Shown: positions 21,246 to 31,626, counted from the first letter of the stretch. The stretch: DNA of 64,000 nucleotides from Undaria pinnatifida (GCA_012845835.1 JABAKD010000017.1:2355001-2419000); one strand, 5' to 3'. A program made the numbers and translations. Notes: generated from the letters alone by a model not told the origin.

Positions 21246-21659
21246 ATCGACCAGGCAGATGCGGGGGGGGGGGGCGGGGGGGGGGGGCTGCACGGAAGCT
21301 CGCGCGGGTCTGATTTGTTTTTTAGCCCTTCGCGCAGTGCGGAAACGATAAGCTCGTCGTGTTTCGGAAAGGAAAACAAAGCTATATTTGGGCAGTGAGA
21401 GGATAGGTGAGAGCGCCAGGGGGACCTACGCGCATTTTTGGCAAATATATATATATATTGTTTTTTTGTTTTTTGTTGTCGTGCAAGGCCAAAGCGCGAG
21501 GATAGAGTACAGGATTTCCTGTAGACAAACGGAGAAAAGCGCCACGGAAGAACTACGTGTGTGCTACTTTGGTGGTGTTTGACTCCTGTACAAGGCGGAT
21601 TTTGTTTATACGGTCCGGGACTGTTAGGTGCGCGGCAGTGGAGAGGAGGGAAACTCATT

Positions 21660-21735
21660 TCATGCATAGCTCCATAGTTATATGACCATAGAGACCCTCG
21701 CATTCCTCGTATGCCGTGACGGAGCACGTCGCGTT
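21660..21735 (-). repeat. Dispersed ~75-bp motif, minus-strand copy
   Basis: CATAGAGACCCTCGCATTCC ... TGACGGAGCACGTCG is the reverse complement of the common block. It lies about 490 bp from the 21,170 copy in the same orientation, so the pair could delimit a composite element. Confidence 0.55.
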
Positions 21736-21919
21736 GTCACCGACCATGCACACAGACATCGCGTGTACCAAGCGCGAAGCATTGTGACGTGTTTTGGCAA
21801 GTCGCATGAAGGGTTGGCCGGATCCTACTACGAACCACTTGTTAGGCGGTTTTACGCACCTTGTGCGGGTGCTTTCTTGAATATGGATGACAGCACCAAA
21901 TGAATTTACTTGTTTTTCT

Positions 21920-22680
21920 GGTGCATGGCCATTTCCAGAGACAGCAATGGAGAGGGGACGATGGGGGGCCGGACTATTGTTTTTCTCTGCGATGGCTTTG
22001 TTGGGGTAGACCAAAGACATGCGTCACTCGCAGTGTCTGCTTTGCAACAAACAGCCGTATCAGCGCGGTGGCATGTTTGTTGATGTGGCGATAGAGGGGA
22101 TGGGAGGGGTTGGGAGGACTCGCTGTCTTTGACAAGGTTTGTTTGTTGTAGCTGACAAGTATTACACAGCAATTTTAATTAACTAGGTACTGTTTGGTTT
22201 TACAGCAAGCATCCCTATCGGGGCGGTTTTGTGTTCGTTGGTATAGCAGTGGAGGAGACCGGCGGGGGGGGGGGACGAGGTGGTATTTTTTTGCGAGGGT
22301 TTACAGTATGTTGTTGTGGTTGGCAACCGTACGCAGTATTATGGTGTTACCCGTACGCGCAGTGTTTCTTTACAGCAACCAGCCACATCAAGGCCATGGC
22401 GTGTTTGTCGGTGTGGCGGTGGAGAGGATAGGCGGGAGGGGTTCTGGTTGATTTCTTTTCGAGGATTGGTCTTGTTGTGGTTGACAAGCAGTACATGGAT
22501 ATCCCCGTGCTGAATATGATACCCAGCAAATATACATATCGCGACGATGCCGTGCTTTTCGGTGCGGCAGTAGGCGGAAGTTAGGGATAGAGGGGTCTTT
22601 CTTGTGGTTTTCTTTGCGAGGGCTTGTTTTGTTGTGGTCGACAACCAGTACACAGCATAGTCGGGCATAGAACCGCCGGC
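21920..22680. repeat. ~160-bp tandem repeat, copy 1
   Basis: About five diverged units, each with a block like CAGCAA.CAGC, then GTGTTTGTCGGTGTGGCG, GGAGAGGATAGG(C)GGG, a T-rich stretch, GCGAGGG, and TTGTTGTGGTTGACAA. In copy 2 it occupies 44,265-45,010. It is located 3' of exon 2. Confidence 0.75.
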
Positions 22681-22715
22681 ACGCTATGGCAATACTGGGA
22701 TGGGATCAATGGCGA

Positions 22716-22781
22716 AGGTCAAGGCCTTCCGGGCCTTTGACCTGCTGAGCGAGTGAAAACATGTAAATTTAAATTACATGT
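22716..22781. other. Hairpin and AT palindrome pair
   Basis: An inverted repeat of AGGTCAAGGCC with GGCCTTTGACCT (22,716-22,743) is followed by a 23-bp near-palindrome at 22,759-22,781 (ACATGTAAATTT and its mirror), then ATACCAGGTAT at 22,789. The layout is conserved at about 45,060-45,140 in copy 2. It would fit a transcript-end or fold-back structure, but its function is unknown. Confidence 0.5.
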
Positions 22782-23156
22782 AATTTATACCAGGTATATT
22801 TTTGATAATATAATCTTAATATTTGATTTGATTCATTATTTTGTAATATGACTTCAAAAACATCAGCTGTGGGTTCGACATATATTCAGAGTCGATACTC
22901 ATCGTTGCAATCTGAGTGATACACCGGCCGCTCGTGCTTACAGGTATATGACTCCTATGGATGTCTTCAGGAGGTGAACATCAACACACAAAAAATAAAT
23001 AACAATGGTAGACTACTACACGTAATAGTATTGGCTGGCCGCCAATATAATGAATGTGCCGCGTGGTATTTAACGTCGATCACTCACAAACACCCCAAAA
23101 TCATTAAACTACACTATGGGAAACCAACAAAGGAAGAACCTGTGGACGCCAAATAT

Positions 23157-23497
23157 GTCGGTTGACGGTCTAGTTTTGTCCCGTCTCTTTAGACGTAATA
23201 TACTGGATTTAGTATGGAGCGGTCATTTGTCCCGTCAAGGCCTATTTAGATGTGATATACTGGTTGTAGTTTGGAGCGGTCATTTGTCTCGTCAAGGCCT
23301 TTTTAAACGTAATATACTGGCTTTAGTATGGAGCGGTCGTTTGTCCCGTCAATGCCTCTTTAGACGTAATATACTGGTTTTAGTATGGATCCGTCCTTTC
23401 GTCCTGTCAAGGCCTTTTTAGACGTAATATATTGGTTGTGGTATGGAGCGGTCCTTGACGGTTGTCCGTCAAAAGTCTAGAGGTGCCGTCAACCGAC
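23157..23497. repeat. Fold-back element with internal 60-bp array, copy 1
   Basis: A perfect 12-bp inverted repeat, GTCGGTTGACGG (23,157-23,168) and CCGTCAACCGAC (23,486-23,497), encloses about five tandem 60-bp units with the core CCTNTTTAGACGTAATATAC and TGGAGCGGTC. The uninterrupted frame over it (repeats of SRQGLFRRNILVLVWSG) reflects the 60-bp period and is not taken as a gene. Confidence 0.8.
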
Positions 23498-23879
23498 ATC
23501 CTTGGTGGATGTAGTCTAACTCTATTCCATACCTGTGTCCGAGTATTCTTCGATCGGCTCCACCTGCTGGCCTTGGTTTTGGTCCACCCTTCTCTCTCGT
23601 CTTCGTTTTCCCCTTCGCCGAAGTCGAGGGCAAAACTCTCTCACGCTACCAGGTGATCGATCTATCGTCACACATACGGCCATTTGGAGATCATACCGAC
23701 TGGGCTACAGTAGGCGACCGAGCTACACAAAACCTACTGATCTACAGTAGTCTACTGAACTTCAATGCCACCGACTGGGTGAAAGGGGTACGTTGAACCA
23801 CACCAACCAGTCTAGCCGTAAATATCAGGGTTGTTCACGGTTCAGGTCAAACCTCGCGGATCAGGGAAAATCTTGCGGG

Positions 23880-25140
23880 TCAAACGTTGCGGATTGAGAT
23901 GGTCGGGTCGGGTGGGATCGGGTCGGATCAGATCGGGTCGGGTCGGGTCGGGTCGAGATAGGTGGGGTCAACCTGACCTGTGACCTGACTCGACCTGTGA
24001 AATAGTTGAGGCCTCTTGACCCGACCTGGTTCGTGAGACAGTGATACCCTCCCGACTCTACTCGATCCGCAGTATTTCAAACGTCCCGATCCGACCCGAC
24101 CCGACCCGACCCGACCGGACCGGACCCGACCCCTGAGACAAAAAAATAAATCTGACCCGACCTGACCCACCCCGCCAGACTCCGCGTGTCCCTTGAGATA
24201 ATGTCCATTTGTGGATCAAATGACGTTGACCAGCGAGTGTTCTCCCGTCCCCAATGTTTGACCCTGTGGATCCCACCCGTTGCTCAACCGTTCAAAAACA
24301 ATTAAAACATTACGTTTGCACCCCGCAACAGTATATATATATGGCTCGGCAAGAATGGGTATGGGTGGATGTGGACATAATTATGTAGACTTGGCGGCGT
24401 TTACATGTTTGAATATGATGCCAAGGGAGCATCGGCAGCAGACAAAGGCCCGCGGACGTGTCGGATCAACGTTACGTGACCCGCGATGTGATCCGTATCT
24501 CGTGGGGCATAACCCAACCTGACCCGTGTGATTTCGACCACCTCCTGGGTCCGATCTGTGGGCCAACAGAAAACAACTCGCCGGTCACAACGGCCCGATT
24601 GGTGATGTGGCCCTCATCTCGTGGGATACGAACGGACCTGACCCGTGAGAATTTAAACGCCTCCTGATCCGACCCGACCCGACCCGACCCGATCCGAACC
24701 GACTCGATCCGACCCACAAGCCGACCCAAGCCGACCCAACCCGTGAGGCTTAAAACACCTCCGACCCAACCCAACCCAAACCGACCCGGTGAGGTTTTGA
24801 AACTCCCCAGACACGTCTCGTGGGTGGGGCCACGATGACCCGTGAACAGGCGTGGTGGGTATAACGGAGGCTGCAACGTTCTGCACCATGTCTAAAAGTC
24901 CCTGGTATTCACCAGAGCTGTTGTTCACGAGTGAGGTCAAACCTCGTGGGTCGGGTCTGGTCGGGTCGTGGATCGGGTCCCCTGATGCGAACCGACCCGT
25001 GAAAAAATTCAGATGCCTTGAACTGACCAACCCAACCGGTGATATTTTGAAAAAACCTCCCGACCCGACCGGACTCGACCCGTGAGATTTGAAAACCTGG
25101 CGACACGACCCGACCTAACAGATTCCGCATGACCCGTGAG
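23880..25140. repeat. Diverged GGTCG/GACCCGACCCGTGAG repeats, copy 1
   Basis: Short (GGTCG)n tracts at 23,900-23,960 and 24,940-24,975 and many scattered phrases of the type GACCCGACCCGTGAGATTTT. This is the unexpanded counterpart of the large arrays at 46.27 and 48.10 kb. Confidence 0.8.
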
Positions 25141-25983
25141 AAACAGGTCGTGCCGCGCGGGTCAGGTTTCCACCTTGACCCACGACAAATAAAGTCCCGT
25201 CTCGTGGATCAACCCTTCAACACACAACATATTATGTACGATTTTCATACGTACCGCGATGAAGAATGTGACCTGGCAGCAAAAGGGTATGAATGGATGG
25301 CATCTGTGGACATAGTATTTCACGCAATGGTACGACAGGGGTATTGAGGTATAAACCACATTTTGGCCATTTTGTTTTTCTTGATGACGAGCACCCTTAA
25401 CCAATCTTGACCCAAAATCGTCGAAATTATATTGGCGTCGAGATTGATTTTTTCATTTTTGGGGTTTTTGTTGTGCAGAAAGGCGTATTTTACGAAGGGG
25501 AGCGGGGGGCGGGGCGGGTACTCATTTGTTGCTTGCCTTAAGTCATTTGACCATTGGCCACGCATGCATCCCTTTCGAGACGGAGCACCGTGCCTACTCC
25601 TAATAGATACACCTCCAACATTCATGGGCGCTCATCATGCTTCTTCCATCTATTACACAGAAACTGTTTGTTTAGACTATCCTATCCCCGTCCTGTTTCG
25701 CCGTCTGCGGTTGCCATCTATCTCCTTGGATAGCGATCGTTTCTCGCTACTCTCTCAAGTCAAACTCTTCCGTGTCACAGACGTCTAATCTCCTCATCAT
25801 CTCCTTCTCTAACGCATCCCGTTCCTCCTTGTATCTTTCTCATTCTTCTCCTATTATGTGAGTCCTACTCTTTGTTGCTGTGCCACACGGGCACATAGTT
25901 GTAGCCACGTCCTCTTCCTCCCCACTACTGGTATATCTCTTTCTTCTTTCTGGTAGGTCCAGGTCCCCTACACGAAATTGCAG

Positions 25984-26207
25984 TTTGTTGTTTATCTTTC
26001 GAATTGGTTCATCATTAGTATCTGTGACGTTTGGGAGGGAAACTTCCCATGCCTGGCACGTCTACCGCAGCAACCCGTTTCTGCGGTATTTCCTCGTGCC
26101 AGGCAATACACCCTTGTCTCCCTCCCCTTAACTCCGATCAGTCCTACTGCCAAAACACAGTCTCGGACAGCCGAGACCCCCAAGATGGTACTATACCATC
26201 CAACTCC
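25984..26207 (-). repeat. Split direct repeat B2 (224 bp)
   Basis: Nearly identical to B1 (26,618-26,841) with the same length. It forms the 3' end of the element and contains a nested hairpin (26,050-26,105, arms TGCCTGGCACG and ACCGCAG) and a second perfect hairpin GTCTCGG-ACAG-CCGAGAC (26,160-26,177). Confidence 0.93.
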
Positions 26208-26338
26208 CCGCCACAGATACCAATGAAAAAAAAAAAAAAAAAAAAAAAAAAAATGAGAATAGACAACTGGCCTATGATTTACACACACGCGTAGTTGATC
26301 TCCGTTCCCCCACCTTCGAAAGAAAAGCGGCGGGTGGG
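26208..26338 (-). other. Spacer between A2 and B2
   Basis: 131 bp found only once in the element. It includes a 29-base A run on the plus strand (T on the element's coding strand) at about 26,225-26,253. Confidence 0.7.
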
Positions 26339-26620
26339 CGAGAGAAAAACCACTGGCTAGCCAGTCACTATTCTTGCGTAGCTGCCGCCGTCCGCTTCCT
26401 CCACTGCACGCTGTCTCTGAGTCGTGCGATCAGGCGGCCCTACGTGTACCCCTTCTGCTGTACGTATTGTATACTCCCACAACAGCAGCAAGGAGAAGAC
26501 TGCTCAAAGGTTGACTGTGTCCTCGGTACAATACGTCACGATAACCAATCATGGAAGAACACCTCAATTCTCACTTTCCAACAAAATCCAGATTGCGTCT
26601 GCGACCCAATCTTCCACTTT
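26339..26620 (-). repeat. Split direct repeat A2 (282 bp)
   Basis: Matches A1 (31,744-32,025) over 282 bp with a few substitutions. The palindrome ACTGGCTAGCCAGT is at 26,352-26,365. A2 and B1 share the bases TTT at the junction (26,618-26,620). Confidence 0.93.
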
Positions 26621-26841
26621 GTTGTTTATCTTTCGAATTGGTTCATCATTAGTATCTGTGACGTTTGGGAGGGAAACTTCCCATGCCTGGCACGTCTACC
26701 GCAGCAACCCGTTTCTGCGGTATTTCCTCGTGCCAGGCAATACACCCTTGTCTCCCTCCCCTTAACTCCGATCAGTCCTACTGCCAAAACACAGTCTCGG
26801 ACAGCCGAGACCCCCAAGATGGTACTATACCATCCAACTCC
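26618..26841 (-). repeat. Split direct repeat B1 (224 bp)
   Basis: The internal copy of B, 30 bp after the recombinase stop and abutting A2. It carries the same hairpins as B2, at 26,684-26,739 and 26,794-26,811. Confidence 0.93.
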
Positions 26842-26871
26842 TCCACCCACGAGGCTAGTCCAAATGACTGT

Positions 26872-28015
26872 TTATTGATGGCCCCACTCCGTCCCTTGTC
26901 CCGGCTCTCTTTGGGTACACCTGTCCTGTCGAGCTAGTTTTCGTGACACTTGTCCCGAATCCTCTATATTACTACGAGTATACACCTTATACGCATCCGA
27001 TTTCCACCTCCCTTCTCTCTGTATTACCCGTTCAGACAACCCCCCCCCTGCCGCCAAGCGCGACGCGCCCCCGATCCGGAGCGAGTGTAGTGCAAATTCC
27101 GCTGGGTCTTGCCTCGACTTTGCCACTACCTCTCGCAACGCCCGGAGTGCTTGCCCGTAGCTCCACACTGCTACCCGTCCCGATTCGCGGAAAGACGCTA
27201 ACGGCGCCGAACTCGGCAAGTTAGAGTGAATAGACAACGATTCCACAAGCAGCGCCACGGCTCCACCCCCTTCGCGCAAGCTCGAGCCCAAGCCCCGAAC
27301 AGCGTCTCGTGTTCGTACTAGCACGTCGCCTGCTTGAAGCTGGTCCCCTTTATGACCGCGAAAACGAATCTCTACCGTACGCGCCTCCCGCCACCGCAAA
27401 AAGGGCAACTGCTCCCCACCTGAGTAAAACGCCAACGTCCCCCCTAGTCAAACAATGCACCTGGTGCGCCACGCCGGCGTCTGTCGCAAATAATTCATCG
27501 GATCGCGTCATAAAAAAATACCCCAATGCCAGACACAACCAAAGGATTCGGCCGCCACTGCCCCAGGACGGTATCAATGTCTCCCCGTCCAACAACATTT
27601 CCCATGACACCGGGCGGCGCACCCGCTTCTCCGTACCCGCTACTGCATGTGCCCGCGATATCCCGCTGAAAACGCGTTCCAGCAGGGGCGATTTAGTCGG
27701 GAGCTCCGTGCCTATCTTCACGCGATGGAAATATTGCACCGCCGCTATCTTACTTTTGATCGTACCGACTTTATTGCCTTCCGACGCACAACACCAAGCC
27801 GCAAAGTCTACCAGCGCCCATACCATATCACTCTTGGGGGTGTCTTCCGAAAAATACAAAACGGCGCTCGTCAACCCGCGAAATTTAGTCCAAGACCTGA
27901 AACCTGACGCGTAAGTGCGCTCAGATGACTCCGCAACTGACCCGCGGATGTACTGGACGCCAATATCCCTGTACATAGGGCCCTCCCCGTCTCCCCCAGG
28001 TCCTGTTCCTGCCAT
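26872..28015 (-). pseudogene. Tyrosine recombinase of the retrotransposon, one frameshift
   Basis: It starts at the ATG at 28,015, inside the 3' end of the RT-RNase H frame, overlapping it by 145 bp in another frame. The first part (to about 27,450) includes SSERTYASGFRSWTKF (core-binding-like) and the first catalytic Arg in GYFFMTRSDELF. A one-base shift between 27,433 and 27,447 moves the reading to the frame that holds ALHSLRIGGASRLAAGG (His and second Arg), a Trp in EGRWKSDAY and the nucleophile region AYKVYTRSN. With one base corrected, about 380 residues remain and the R, H-x-x-R, W and Y set is present. The enzyme would join the circular cDNA to the target without a staggered-cut integrase. 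This copy is probably inactive unless the shift is programmed. Confidence 0.88.
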
Positions 28016-30375
28016 GTAATGTCCGGGCGAGATTCGTGAAGGTGTCTGTTAACATCGATTCGTTCCCACCGAGAAATACCGTCGGCCAGCGTATTCGCAA
28101 TTCCTTTCACATGTTTCGCCCGAAAGCACCACCCACTACGCATTTCCAAGCATCCTAGCATACGCATCAGAGCCCCAGACCTCGGCTCAGTCCCCCCCCG
28201 ACATTTTCCTACCCAATGTACCGCGGACATGTTATCGCCCAACATCAACACGTTTTCGCCCTCGAACCTAGGCTGTGATCCAGCGCCAACGACAAACATC
28301 CAAGCCGTGATTACCATCCCCAACAATTCAAGGACGTTGATAGACAGATCGTTGTGGTCCTTGACACGTTGGCTCAAACGAGATTTTTCGTCCTGGTCTA
28401 CCTCAAACCGCCACCATGCCCCTGTCTCCAAGCAGTAGCCTCCCACGGCCGTCCCCGACGCGTCTGACACTAGCGTACGAGAGTGGCGCTGTAGGAAACG
28501 AGTATACAGCGGCGAGGACAACGGTAGTGCAAGTTCCTCGCTCATCATCAACTTCCAAAACCCAATGTCAGCGTGAAACTCTGGGCCGAGGGGTAGACGG
28601 CCCGGTCTTCGGGACCGCTGGCCGCCACCCCCAAATTTCTCCTGCCACCGCTTCACGGGGGGCAGACCAAGCATGTTCAGCATACGGCGCACGAAAAACT
28701 TGCCCGGCCGCACCACCTCGCTGGCGTACAATAACTTCCCAACCAGCTCCCGTACCTCGGATTCTAACGCGTACCGACGGTTCCTCGGCCACTTGAGGAG
28801 CAGAGCCCTCAGCTGAGCCACTTTCGTGTCAGTGAGCGCAATGGTCATTGCTCCCGAGTCAATTGCCCAACCCAAGACTTCTAACTGGGTGTCCCAGTGA
28901 GAAATCTTTTTCTTCGCCAAGAGGGGAGGGTCCGTCGGGTTACGATCGCCGAACAAGCGGAAGTGTTCGGACGCCAGAGACGCCGATGCACACAAACAGC
29001 GGTCGCCCGAGCTGTACCGTTGTACCTCAACACAAACGCCATCATCTACATAGTAACGCACGAAGAACGGATCATTTATGTCACCGCCCCGCCCAGGCGG
29101 GGCGATGTAGCCCGGCGGCAGCGCTGCCGCTTGCGATTCGCGCGGCGGTATCATTACGACGTGCCGCGTGGCCTCGCGACCACTGTCAGTGCACACCGCA
29201 TTGCAGTGAGAGGTGTTATTGTGAGCATGCTCCAACGCCGACGAGAACAAACACCAGAAACCTGGACTGTTACGCCAGCCAAATTGCAGTCGCCTATCAA
29301 CCACAACCAAATCCCCGAACACGTATCCGAACACCGGCGCGCGCGTGATCTCGACTGGAACTTGCCGAAACGCATCCTTAACATCCATTTTGCTCAGTAC
29401 AATGCGCGCCCTACGCCCGAATCGCTGCCGCAAGTATAGAATCCGCCAGATAATATCGCGCAAGACATGTTTGAGCTCACACGTTGGAGCCGATGAAAAA
29501 TCGGTGTCGCCGTTTACACCTGTCGTCGACGTACCGCTAGCGAAAGTCAAGTCGTGCACCACGCGCAACTTCGTACTGGATTTCGTTACTGCCAACGGCG
29601 AGACCCGTAATCCCGGAATGCGCGCAGCCGCCTCCCGGGGGAACACGAACGCTCGGCCGAGCCTAACATCATCGCGGATCTTGTCAGTAATGTCATTCGA
29701 GTACATGTCGGTGCTACTGTGATTCTCGTATCGGAGTGCGAAAGTGAGGTCCCCACCGCTAGCGACACACACGGGGACCCCATGCTCCGCGATGCGAGCC
29801 AGTTTCTCCGCCTCAGGGAAACCTTTCGTACGACCAAACCACTCTAGGATTCGTGAGGGATTCAGGCGGTGCCCCGAAAACACACGCTCTGGTTCCATCA
29901 TGCACTCGAACCGATAATCATGATCTTGCAGAAACAACAGTAACTCACTCGCTACTTTCTGCAACGCCCGTGTAACAGCTATCTGGTTCCCCCCACGCAC
30001 ACTCGAAAGGTACCGCCACGCTGCTACCCACCCGCGAACATCATCGCTCTGCCACCGAGCACGGCTACCGTGCCCGGACTGGCTGGGGCACGCTCGGTCC
30101 TGTTTCTGAGACACCCCGGCGCCACCGCGCGCTGTGCTCACCCCAACGTCCGCGAGGCGAGGGCCAGAACTTCCTTCGTGAACTGGCATTTGCCGCGAAG
30201 GCTCGACCCCCATAACTTCCTCTACGGACACACACGGACCTACTAGCGAGACGCCCCCCTTCCCTTCCCTGAGCACACCTGATTTTGTCGATCCCACCGA
30301 CCCCGGCATGACGAGCTGTGCGTTCCTCGCTCCCGCCTCGCCCTGTCCTGCCCCCGAGGTCGGCCCCGCCCGCAA
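27871..30375 (-). CDS. Reverse transcriptase-RNase H polyprotein
   Basis: An 834-codon frame with no internal stop. A variable N-terminus of about 200 residues is followed by RT motifs: STKLRVVHDLTFA, the first catalytic Asp in LSKMDVKDAFRQV (about residue 330), LQFGWRNSPGFW, and YYVDDGV (29,041-29,052, residues 442-445). RNase H follows with SDASG (about 636), NVLELLG, LMLGDNMSA (about 709) and TLADGIS (about 762), so all four acidic positions are present. No protease is seen. The frame continues directly from gag, separated by a single TAG (30,391-30,393). The first ATG is at 30,309. Its 3' end overlaps the recombinase frame. The enzyme makes the element's cDNA from RNA. Confidence 0.93.
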   Translation of the reverse strand: MRAGPTSGAGQGEAGARNAQLVMPGSVGSTKSGVLREGKGGVSLVGPCVSVEEVMGVEPSRQMPVHEGSSGPRLADVGVSTARGGAGVSQKQDRACPSQSGHGSRARWQSDDVRGWVAAWRYLSSVRGGNQIAVTRALQKVASELLLFLQDHDYRFECMMEPERVFSGHRLNPSRILEWFGRTKGFPEAEKLARIAEHGVPVCVASGGDLTFALRYENHSSTDMYSNDITDKIRDDVRLGRAFVFPREAAARIPGLRVSPLAVTKSSTKLRVVHDLTFASGTSTTGVNGDTDFSSAPTCELKHVLRDIIWRILYLRQRFGRRARIVLSKMDVKDAFRQVPVEITRAPVFGYVFGDLVVVDRRLQFGWRNSPGFWCLFSSALEHAHNNTSHCNAVCTDSGREATRHVVMIPPRESQAAALPPGYIAPPGRGGDINDPFFVRYYVDDGVCVEVQRYSSGDRCLCASASLASEHFRLFGDRNPTDPPLLAKKKISHWDTQLEVLGWAIDSGAMTIALTDTKVAQLRALLLKWPRNRRYALESEVRELVGKLLYASEVVRPGKFFVRRMLNMLGLPPVKRWQEKFGGGGQRSRRPGRLPLGPEFHADIGFWKLMMSEELALPLSSPLYTRFLQRHSRTLVSDASGTAVGGYCLETGAWWRFEVDQDEKSRLSQRVKDHNDLSINVLELLGMVITAWMFVVGAGSQPRFEGENVLMLGDNMSAVHWVGKCRGGTEPRSGALMRMLGCLEMRSGWCFRAKHVKGIANTLADGISRWERIDVNRHLHESRPDITWQEQDLGETGRALCTGILASSTSAGQLRSHLSALTRQVSGLGLNFAG

Positions 30376-30390
30376 GCGAGGCCCGCACCC

Positions 30391-31626
30391 CTATTCGCCG
30401 CGCAAAGCCTCCGCACCGGCGACTGACCCTCCCCCCTGAGCGCCCGCCGCCGATCTCCCCGCAGCCGCCGACCCCCCTGCTTTCTTGGTAGCCGCCCCCT
30501 TTCCAGCGCCACCCCCCGACTTGCTGGCTCCCTCGTGTGTGAACAGGCAGGAGTCACCAAAACGGCAGGTTTGGTTATTGCGCCAACCAAAGCACACCTT
30601 GTCCACTCTGGCCACTTTGTCCCCCACCTTGCGCTGCTTTGCCGGGCGCTCCGCTGCCGCCTCTTCCACGTTCATCAGCCCCCCAGCATCGATAAACGCG
30701 TCCAACTTATCCCATACCGGCACCACAACAGCAGGTAGCTGGCCCGGTGGGGGTGGTTCATGCCAGGTGACCCCCGCGCTCACTCCAGCCCGGACAAGTT
30801 TCGAGCTCCAGGCGGCAAGGTCCGCGTTGATCAGCTTCGCCAACCGACTGCGGTTCGCTGGGACATTCATCGCCTCGAAAAAATCCAGGGCGTGCTCCCG
30901 TACCACCTCGATCCCCCTCGCGAACGCAGCGTCCAGGGTGCGGAGGCGCGCTGTAGTGTTCTCCGTGTGCTCGCCGTAGCCCACGACAGTAGATACCGCG
31001 TGCGCGAGAATCGCGAGTTGGTCTGCGAGCGGGAACCTAGATTCAGCCACGCTTTTGGCTGTGGCTGTACGAGGCATGTACCCGGTGACATCGAACCCTG
31101 AAAGCGTCTCCAGCTGGGTTGCAATTTCACCAGTTACCAGTACCCGCTTCTGCAGCAGGTCCTGGAGCTCCGTACGTCTGATGGAGGTCAGCGCCGGCCG
31201 TGCGTCGACGAGAATCCTATATTTCCGCGTGATCGTGTTGAGCCAGATGTTCAGACGGGTCTTCGCAGCAAGTTTGCTGGCATGGGCCTCTGGCCCTGCC
31301 AACGCTTGCGGTACGGCGCCACCCTGCAGCGCGCCTGGCTCCTGTCCCCCTCCAATCGGTCCACCTGGTCCAGCCGCGCCGCCCAACAGCCCATCCTGCA
31401 GCATTCCTTGCAGCTGCACCAGCATGTCAGCCTGCTGGGCGAGGCGAGTGTCGAAATCATCAAGGCGTGCTTCCATGAGTGCCCGTAGACCGTCGAGGTC
31501 CATCTGGCCGTCCTCGTCTCCCCCTTGCCCAGCCCCATCTCCCACATGCCCGGCCCCATTGTCGTTGTGTTCGCCTCCAGGACCAACCACTGCATCGCCA
31601 GCAGCGCCCGCGCCACGCCCGCTCAT
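30391..31626 (-). CDS. Gag-like protein with CCCH zinc finger
   Basis: ATG at 31,626 (MSGRGAGAAGDAVVG) is chosen because upstream codons in this frame have no ATG and lie in repeat A1. The 411-residue product has a Gly-rich N-terminus, a likely coiled coil (LMEARLDDFDTRLAQQADML), a helical middle part with LNIWLNTITRKYRILV, and near the C-terminus one C-x8-C-x5-C-x3-H finger (CFGWRNNQTCRFGDSCLFTH, about residues 342-361), followed by a basic, Gly/Ala-rich tail. Role by analogy: particle formation and RNA binding. It ends in TAG, in frame with the RT open frame. Confidence 0.85.
   Translation of the reverse strand: MSGRGAGAAGDAVVGPGGEHNDNGAGHVGDGAGQGGDEDGQMDLDGLRALMEARLDDFDTRLAQQADMLVQLQGMLQDGLLGGAAGPGGPIGGGQEPGALQGGAVPQALAGPEAHASKLAAKTRLNIWLNTITRKYRILVDARPALTSIRRTELQDLLQKRVLVTGEIATQLETLSGFDVTGYMPRTATAKSVAESRFPLADQLAILAHAVSTVVGYGEHTENTTARLRTLDAAFARGIEVVREHALDFFEAMNVPANRSRLAKLINADLAAWSSKLVRAGVSAGVTWHEPPPPGQLPAVVVPVWDKLDAFIDAGGLMNVEEAAAERPAKQRKVGDKVARVDKVCFGWRNNQTCRFGDSCLFTHEGASKSGGGAGKGAATKKAGGSAAAGRSAAGAQGGGSVAGAEALRGE

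Larger units (their letters stand above)
9706..25270. repeat. Segmental duplication, copy 1
   Basis: This block is collinear with 25,441-49,960 once the LINE/retrotransposon at 25.51-33.09 kb is removed. Anchors include GTGCAGAAAGGCGTATTTTA (about 9732 and 25,473), the gene exons (12,729 and 35,374; 20,333 and 42,688), a ~160-bp tandem array (21.92 and 44.27 kb), the 60-bp array (23.16 and 45.52 kb) and the GGGTC-rich end. By eye most of the block is above 90% identical outside satellites. Confidence 0.9.

Noticed and set aside
20873..21727. 284-codon minus-strand frame (partly shared with 42,962-43,645)
   Set aside because: Proline-rich, spans homopolymer runs and a dispersed repeat; length and frame are not kept in copy 2.
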